NCBI GenBank assembly: GCA_030537465.1
Contig: JAUNMP010000013.1
Location: forward strand, 1-45,456
Direction: 5' to 3'
DNA: 45,456 bases
From: a bacterium
GTDB lineage: Bacteria > Verrucomicrobiota > Kiritimatiellia > RFP12 > UBA1067
Position numbers and translations under genes: made by a program. Below are positions 41,029-45,456 of this stretch, piece after piece; positions within the stretch are counted from its first letter, which is position 1; each line of letters opens with the position of its first letter. The notes below the pieces were generated by a model. The model saw nothing but the letters and a program-made list of their open reading frames with translations, was not told where the DNA came from and did no database searches.

Positions 41029-43428
41029 CTAGGCGAAAAAGTCTCGAACACGGGAAAGAAGATCCGAAGCGGCGGAAACGGTATGCACCGATGACGGCAC
41101 CGTCTTGCGGAAGAGTGCCCCGTAATTCTTCACGACAATCCGCGGGTCGGCGATGACCACCACGCCCCGGTCACGCTTCGTTCGCACAAGACGGCCGAAT
41201 CCCTGACGGAAATGGAGCTGTGCCTCAGGCAGCATATAGTCACGAAACGACTTTCCACCCTCCTCCGTGATCCTTTCGCACCGCGCCTCGACAATCGGCT
41301 CGCCTGCCTGCGGGAACGGCAATCGCGCCAGCACCACGCAGCTGAGCGCCTCCCCCGGCACATCGACCCCCTCCCAGAAGCTCTGGGCGCCAAAAAGCAC
41401 CAACGGACGATCCCCCAACTTTGGATTGGCCGCCTTCAACGCGCCCACCATCGTCTCACGGGAAACGCCCTCGCCCTGGACCAGCAGATCAATGCCGGCC
41501 GCATCAAACAGCGGACGTGCCACCTCAGCGACCGCACGCATCATCTCATAGGCAGTGAAGAGGACGAGTCCCCGCCCCACCGTGACGGTGAAGAGATCCC
41601 GCAGGAACGGCGCCAGTGCAGCGGAATACTCACGCGGTTTCGTGGCCGGATCTGGCAGAAAATCCGCCGCCATTGCCAACGCCTGCCGAAAATAGTCGAA
41701 CGGCGACGCGGCCACCAGCGTCTTCACCCGTGGTCCCTCGATCAACGTCACGCCGAGCTTGCGCGCCATATAGTCGAATCTGTCTCCCGCCCGCAGCGTT
41801 GCAGAGCAGAGCACAACCGAATCCTTCGCATCGTAAAAATAGCGCTTCATCTCCGAGGCCACGGAGAGCGGCGCAGCCACCAGCCGCACGTATTCCTGCT
41901 GGCGGAGCTTGCGGTTGGCGGCACACTTCTCGGCCCAGTAGACGCGGGAGTCGTCGCTCGCCTTGAGGATGAACTTCGACTCGAGAATGAAGGAAGTGAA
42001 CATCGCCGCCAGTCCCTGGAGCGACGCGACCAGATCCCCGTAGCCGGTGACGCCATCCCCCGTGTCGATCGCCTGCAGGATCTGCACGAGATCCACCAGG
42101 ATTGCCTGGAGACGCGCAAGAGCATCCTCGAAGCGCGTCCCGAACTCCACGAGATCGCCCTCGTTCCACTGGGCGGACGTGTAGTCCGTGAAGAGCCCAT
42201 GCAGCGAATACTGCCGCGCGCCGAGGCTCCCCGCCTCCCCTGGCCGACACCGGAAGCGGATGATGTCCACCTGCGACGCCGGCGCGAACAGGCGCTTCAG
42301 CACCTCGAACAGCGCATCACCCTCGGTCTGAACGAACTTGATCTGCACATGGGCGCGCGTCAGCAGCTCGCGGACCTCCTCCGCCTCGCCCTTCACATTG
42401 AAGGCCCCCTTCTGCAGCAGGCGCTCAATCGTCCCCAGCACGCCGCGCATGCGTCCAGGTGCCCCTCGCCGCGCCTTCCCCGGACGCGCCAGTTTCCACA
42501 ACAGCTGCTGCAGCGCAGGACGCGAAAGCTCGTACGAGAAGAAGTTCGTCGCGATGTCCTCAAGGTTGTGCGCCTCGTCGAAGACCAGCCGCCCATAGGC
42601 CGGCAGAATTCCCGCGCCCTGATTCGTCGCCTCCGCCAGCACAAGCGCGTGGTTCACCACCACCACATGCGCCTTGAGCGCACGGGCACGCGCCTTAGCG
42701 ATGAAGCACTTCTGGCGAAACGGACACGCCCGCCCCGCGCAGTCCTCAGGCGGACACGCCAGCTTCGGGCGCAGCTGCTCGTCGCCGAAGTCGTCCAGAT
42801 CGCCGTCCTTCGTCTGATGCAGCCACTTGACCAGCCCGCCAAACGCCTCGCGTTCATCTTCCGCCAGCGTCCAGTAGCCGCCCTGCATGTATTCGCCCAG
42901 CATCCGCAGACAGAGGTAGTTCGAACGCCCCTTCAGCAGCGTCGCGCGGAATTTCGATGCCTCGGCGCCCAATGTCTGCGCCGCCCGCGGCAGATCGCTC
43001 GAAATGAGCTGGCTCTGCAGATTGCGGGTCGCCGTCGACAGCACCACCGGCGTGTCGTTGATGAAACTCCACTGCACCGATGGGACGAGATAGGCCAGCG
43101 ACTTGCCGACCCCCGTTCCCGCCTCGACCATCAGATGCTCGCGCTCGTTGAAGGCCCGCGTGACCGCGCGCGTCATCTCCAGCTGGCCGGGACGCGACTC
43201 GTAGCCCTCCATCGTCCCCAGCGTCCCCCCCGCCTCGAGATGGGAGGCGACGTTCTCGACCACCAGCGGCGTGCAGTCCTCGTGCGCCGGCAGACGGCAT
43301 TTCGGACCTCCCTGCTGGAGATCGGGCAGGAAATCCGCCCAGTTCGGGTCGTCCATGAAATACGCAGGATCGACCCCCACCTCGTCGACGGGAATCGCTT
43401 CGCCACTCTCCTGCTTCGCCTCTGCCAT
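41029..43428 (-). CDS. dinG: DinG/XPD-type ATP-dependent DNA helicase
   Basis: A 799-residue superfamily 2 helicase with an iron-sulfur cluster, active 5' to 3' on damaged or structured DNA. Walker A is AGTGVGKS (103-110). The cluster region has C173 in NYLC and the group CPPEDCAGRACPFRQKC near 225-241. The DEAH box lies at 284-287, and the late helicase motifs include FGAQSFWEGVDVPG and QGFGRLVRTKRDRG. The ATG at 43428 follows a TATAAT by only 7 bases and has no ribosome site, so a leaderless mRNA is predicted. A start at the Met 24 codons later is the alternative. Confidence 0.93.
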   Translation of the reverse strand: MAEAKQESGEAIPVDEVGVDPAYFMDDPNWADFLPDLQQGGPKCRLPAHEDCTPLVVENVASHLEAGGTLGTMEGYESRPGQLEMTRAVTRAFNEREHLMVEAGTGVGKSLAYLVPSVQWSFINDTPVVLSTATRNLQSQLISSDLPRAAQTLGAEASKFRATLLKGRSNYLCLRMLGEYMQGGYWTLAEDEREAFGGLVKWLHQTKDGDLDDFGDEQLRPKLACPPEDCAGRACPFRQKCFIAKARARALKAHVVVVNHALVLAEATNQGAGILPAYGRLVFDEAHNLEDIATNFFSYELSRPALQQLLWKLARPGKARRGAPGRMRGVLGTIERLLQKGAFNVKGEAEEVRELLTRAHVQIKFVQTEGDALFEVLKRLFAPASQVDIIRFRCRPGEAGSLGARQYSLHGLFTDYTSAQWNEGDLVEFGTRFEDALARLQAILVDLVQILQAIDTGDGVTGYGDLVASLQGLAAMFTSFILESKFILKASDDSRVYWAEKCAANRKLRQQEYVRLVAAPLSVASEMKRYFYDAKDSVVLCSATLRAGDRFDYMARKLGVTLIEGPRVKTLVAASPFDYFRQALAMAADFLPDPATKPREYSAALAPFLRDLFTVTVGRGLVLFTAYEMMRAVAEVARPLFDAAGIDLLVQGEGVSRETMVGALKAANPKLGDRPLVLFGAQSFWEGVDVPGEALSCVVLARLPFPQAGEPIVEARCERITEEGGKSFRDYMLPEAQLHFRQGFGRLVRTKRDRGVVVIADPRIVVKNYGALFRKTVPSSVHTVSAASDLLSRVRDFFA

Positions 43429-43435
43429 GGGCGGT

Positions 43436-43444
43436 ATTATAGCA
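43436..43444 (-). promoter_or_regulatory. Extended -10 promoter placed for leaderless dinG
   Basis: The minus strand reads TGTGCTATAATACCGCCCATG. TATAAT (43436-43441) with a TGC extension lies 7 bases before the ATG, so transcription should begin at or next to the start codon. Confidence 0.65.
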
Positions 43445-43454
43445 CACCTCCGAC

Positions 43455-43485
43455 GGCTTCCGCCCGCCATTTCCGGGTGGAAGCC
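43455..43485. other. Long inverted repeat between the beta-helix gene and dinG
   Basis: Arms of 12 bases (43455-43466 and 43474-43485) pair with one internal mismatch (a G-T wobble on the plus-strand reading) around a 7-base loop. No T-run follows on the minus strand. It could weakly end the upstream transcript or be a protein-binding site. Confidence 0.5.
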
Positions 43486-43518
43486 GCCAGTACCTCGAAC
43501 GAATCCGAGAGCTCCGCA

Positions 43519-45456
43519 TCAACGAAGGAGGAAAACCGTGCCGCGCGTGAACGCGAAACGGATCGCGTGCTCGTCCTTCACGAGCGTGCAGGGCGTGGAA
43601 CGACCTGAGCCATCCGTAAACGAGAGATCGACCAGCGAGAGATCGCCCTCGAATGCCCCGAACGTGACGAGCGGGAAGGTCGCGGTCTTCCCCGTGTAGG
43701 CCGAAAGGTCGACCTCGATGCGCGTGGCGTCCGTCACCGTCAGCGTCCCCGTCGCCGCGACCGGCGAGACGCCGTTCGCGTCCGCGACGAACCGAACGAC
43801 CGACTCCGTCGCGTTGGAGAGGACGAGATCCTTCGTCGTGAACATGCCGACCGAGCCACGCATCTCGAGGACGCCCGCACCGTCTGCGCCCAGCACGGTT
43901 GAATTATTCACCACCGTTTCGCCGCCAGCCACGGTGAACGTGCCCGTGCCGTCGTGACGGTCGAAGGGATAGCGGGCCGTCCCCACGAAGGCGTTGCGCT
44001 CGCGATTCGCGTCGTTGGAGTGAGAGCAGAACTCGTCCGTACTGCAACCACCGACGAACAGCGTGCCACGAACGACCTTGAACGTGCCGTTTGAGACGAT
44101 CACGCGTCCAATGCCGCCGTTCTGGCCGAGGATCGTGTGCCCGTGATAGGCGAAGGCGTTGCCGGCTTCGTCCTTGCCATTTGCGAGTCCGTTGTTCATC
44201 ATCGAAATGCCGCCCTGCTGCACGTAGGTGCCTTCGGCGGGACCGAGGCCGATGATCACCTGTCCCATGTTGTTCGTCACGGCGCCGGCAACCTGCATGT
44301 AGCCGACATAGGGACGGCCGGAGACTGCGGCTGCGTTCGCGCCGTCGCCCACGATCAGGCCACAATGCGTACTCGACGCGCCCCAGCCCTTGTTGAGGGA
44401 ACCCTCGATGTAGACCGCCGCACCCGCGTCAACGGACACGCGGCCGACGATGCTGGCCGACGGCGTCTTGCTCGTCGAGTACTGCTGGGCGACGGAGAGG
44501 CCATACGAATGGACCCGCAGGAGACCGCGCTTCACGTTCAGTACGCCTTCGCCGTCGTCGTATCCGACGGCGAACGGGTTCTGCTGGACGGAATCGTCCG
44601 CAGCCCAGTCAAAGATGCCCGTACCGCCGGCGAAGCCGCCAATGTACCACCTGAAGTTCGTATTGTAGTTCGGGAAGGCGGCGCCATTGCGGTAAGTCAG
44701 CCGGGCCGTCTCGCCCGCGGCAGCAGGAGAGACGAACTTGTTGCCGCCGGCGAGGCGCAGCTGGGCGCCGGTGTCGAAGACCGTGTCGCCCGTACCGAAG
44801 TAGATGCTGCCGCCATTGGGCGTCACGAACTTGCCCGCCGTGTCGATTACGGTGTTGGAAACAAGGACGGTACCACCTCGCGTGGCCAGGTCGGTTATGT
44901 GATTGTAGCCATGGTGCGGCAGGCGGAACGTGCCGCCCCGGAGATCGAGCACGCCCCCCTTCGCGACGGTGAACGGAGACAGCGCCTCGTTGTCCATGTA
45001 GGCGAATACACCATCCGTCATCGTCCAGCGCGCGGGTTCTTCGTCCGTGCCGGCGAGGGAGACGACGCCGACGACGTTCGTGAAGTCCGTGGTTCCGCCC
45101 GCGATGAGCCATTCACCGCCCGCCTCGACCGTGACCATCGGCCGCGCGGCCAGCCGCTGACGCACGGTGTAGGAATTCGCGGCGAAGACCGCCGCATCCG
45201 TGCCCGTGTAGGAGAACGTCGCCCCTTCGTCCACGCGGATGCAGCCGCCCTTTCCAACGCGAATCGTCCCCTCGCCCATCTGCGCGTCGGCCGCGAAGAC
45301 GAGCGACGCGGTTCCACCGCCCAGGTTCTGGACGACGAGGTTCGTCGGGAAGGCCGCAACGGGCTGGTCCACCGTGACGGCATAGTCCGAGGCGGCGTTC
45401 ACCAGAGGTAATTGCAAAACCCCTCGGACACCCTGTCGCCGGCCCTGCCACCCGAC
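43519..45456 (-). CDS. Large secreted beta-helix (autotransporter-repeat-like) protein, partial
   Basis: The C-terminal 645 residues of a protein whose N-terminus lies outside the window; the frame is open to the last base. The sequence is a long series of short beta-strand repeats rich in Gly, Asn, Thr and Val, for example GTFKVVRGTLFVGG, GGETVVNNSTVLGADGAG and GGVLDLRGGTFRLP. This is typical of autotransporter-associated or pectin-lyase-like beta-helices of PVC bacteria. It ends in a compact beta segment and shows neither an outer-membrane barrel nor a PEP-CTERM anchor, so secretion and anchoring are unclear. Confidence 0.75.
   Translation of the reverse strand, partial: VGWQGRRQGVRGVLQLPLVNAASDYAVTVDQPVAAFPTNLVVQNLGGGTASLVFAADAQMGEGTIRVGKGGCIRVDEGATFSYTGTDAAVFAANSYTVRQRLAARPMVTVEAGGEWLIAGGTTDFTNVVGVVSLAGTDEEPARWTMTDGVFAYMDNEALSPFTVAKGGVLDLRGGTFRLPHHGYNHITDLATRGGTVLVSNTVIDTAGKFVTPNGGSIYFGTGDTVFDTGAQLRLAGGNKFVSPAAAGETARLTYRNGAAFPNYNTNFRWYIGGFAGGTGIFDWAADDSVQQNPFAVGYDDGEGVLNVKRGLLRVHSYGLSVAQQYSTSKTPSASIVGRVSVDAGAAVYIEGSLNKGWGASSTHCGLIVGDGANAAAVSGRPYVGYMQVAGAVTNNMGQVIIGLGPAEGTYVQQGGISMMNNGLANGKDEAGNAFAYHGHTILGQNGGIGRVIVSNGTFKVVRGTLFVGGCSTDEFCSHSNDANRERNAFVGTARYPFDRHDGTGTFTVAGGETVVNNSTVLGADGAGVLEMRGSVGMFTTKDLVLSNATESVVRFVADANGVSPVAATGTLTVTDATRIEVDLSAYTGKTATFPLVTFGAFEGDLSLVDLSFTDGSGRSTPCTLVKDEHAIRFAFTRGTVFLLR

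Noticed and set aside
41212-43608. An open frame of about 798 codons on the plus strand opposite dinG
   Set aside because: It is antisense to the helicase motifs and has no ribosome site or domain; it extends across the dinG promoter.
1-45456. Insertion sequences, prophage, integrase or attachment sites next to the tRNA genes
   Set aside because: No transposase, integrase, phage protein or duplicated tRNA end was seen on either strand.

Overview
The window looks like the chromosome of a Gram-negative member of the PVC group, most like a host-associated or biomass-degrading Kiritimatiellota/Verrucomicrobiota/Lentisphaerota bacterium. This rests on the gene families rather than on any marker gene. 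They include DUF4838 and DUF5107-TPR proteins, a GH115-type glucuronidase, an LA_2272 surface-repeat protein, a large secreted beta-helix protein, O-antigen-ligase-type membrane proteins, the MEP isoprenoid pathway, and many Tat signals and lipoboxes. All 36 protein genes and all 3 tRNA genes I can support lie on the minus strand. Transcription therefore runs from high to low coordinates, and gene packing is very tight, with many ATGA overlaps and no gene-free stretch above 300 bases.

Right end (45456 to about 33450): a partial secreted beta-helix protein; the DinG-like helicase with a promoter that predicts a leaderless mRNA; a tRNA-Ser(CGA)/tRNA-Gly(CCC) pair with its own promoter and terminator; a secreted protein of unknown function overlapping an O-antigen-ligase paralogue; corA, der and a ClC channel; and an LA_2272 surface-repeat protein with tRNA-Arg(CCG) just behind it.

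Middle (33415 to 20520): one closely packed ten-gene operon. It holds a Tat/lipobox sugar-isomerase-like protein, dxr, rseP, ispG, a second O-antigen-ligase paralogue, and a three-gene redox module. The module is a Tat-type aldo/keto reductase with a ferredoxin tail, a NapH-like membrane protein, and a Tat-exported NapG-like ferredoxin fused to DUF1893. A diaminopimelate-decarboxylase-type enzyme and a DUF4838 protein end the operon.

Left-middle (20536 to 5799): an apparent uronate-utilisation locus. gnd has its own promoter and is followed without a clear break by a HAD phosphatase, a lipoprotein with a glutamine-amidotransferase-like fold, a LarA-family nickel-pincer racemase/epimerase with all key residues, a shortened NagA-like amidohydrolase, a sodium/solute symporter, an unusually short uronate isomerase, a clan-A glycosidase, an SDR mannonate/fructuronate oxidoreductase and a GH115-like enzyme. 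A separately promoted mannitol-dehydrogenase-family reductase follows. No mannonate dehydratase is present. The main hypothesis is that mannonate is 2-epimerised to gluconate and leaves through 6-phosphogluconate and Gnd.

Left end (5710 to 35): a DUF5107-TPR protein, a strong terminator, asd, a small His/Pro-rich secreted protein and gmk.

Two non-coding patterns recur. The first is a degenerate 7-bp tandem repeat placed directly behind stop codons at four loci. The second is a promoter form with a T-rich stretch leading into an extended -10 (TTTTTGnTATAAT), twice fused to the T-run of an upstream terminator.
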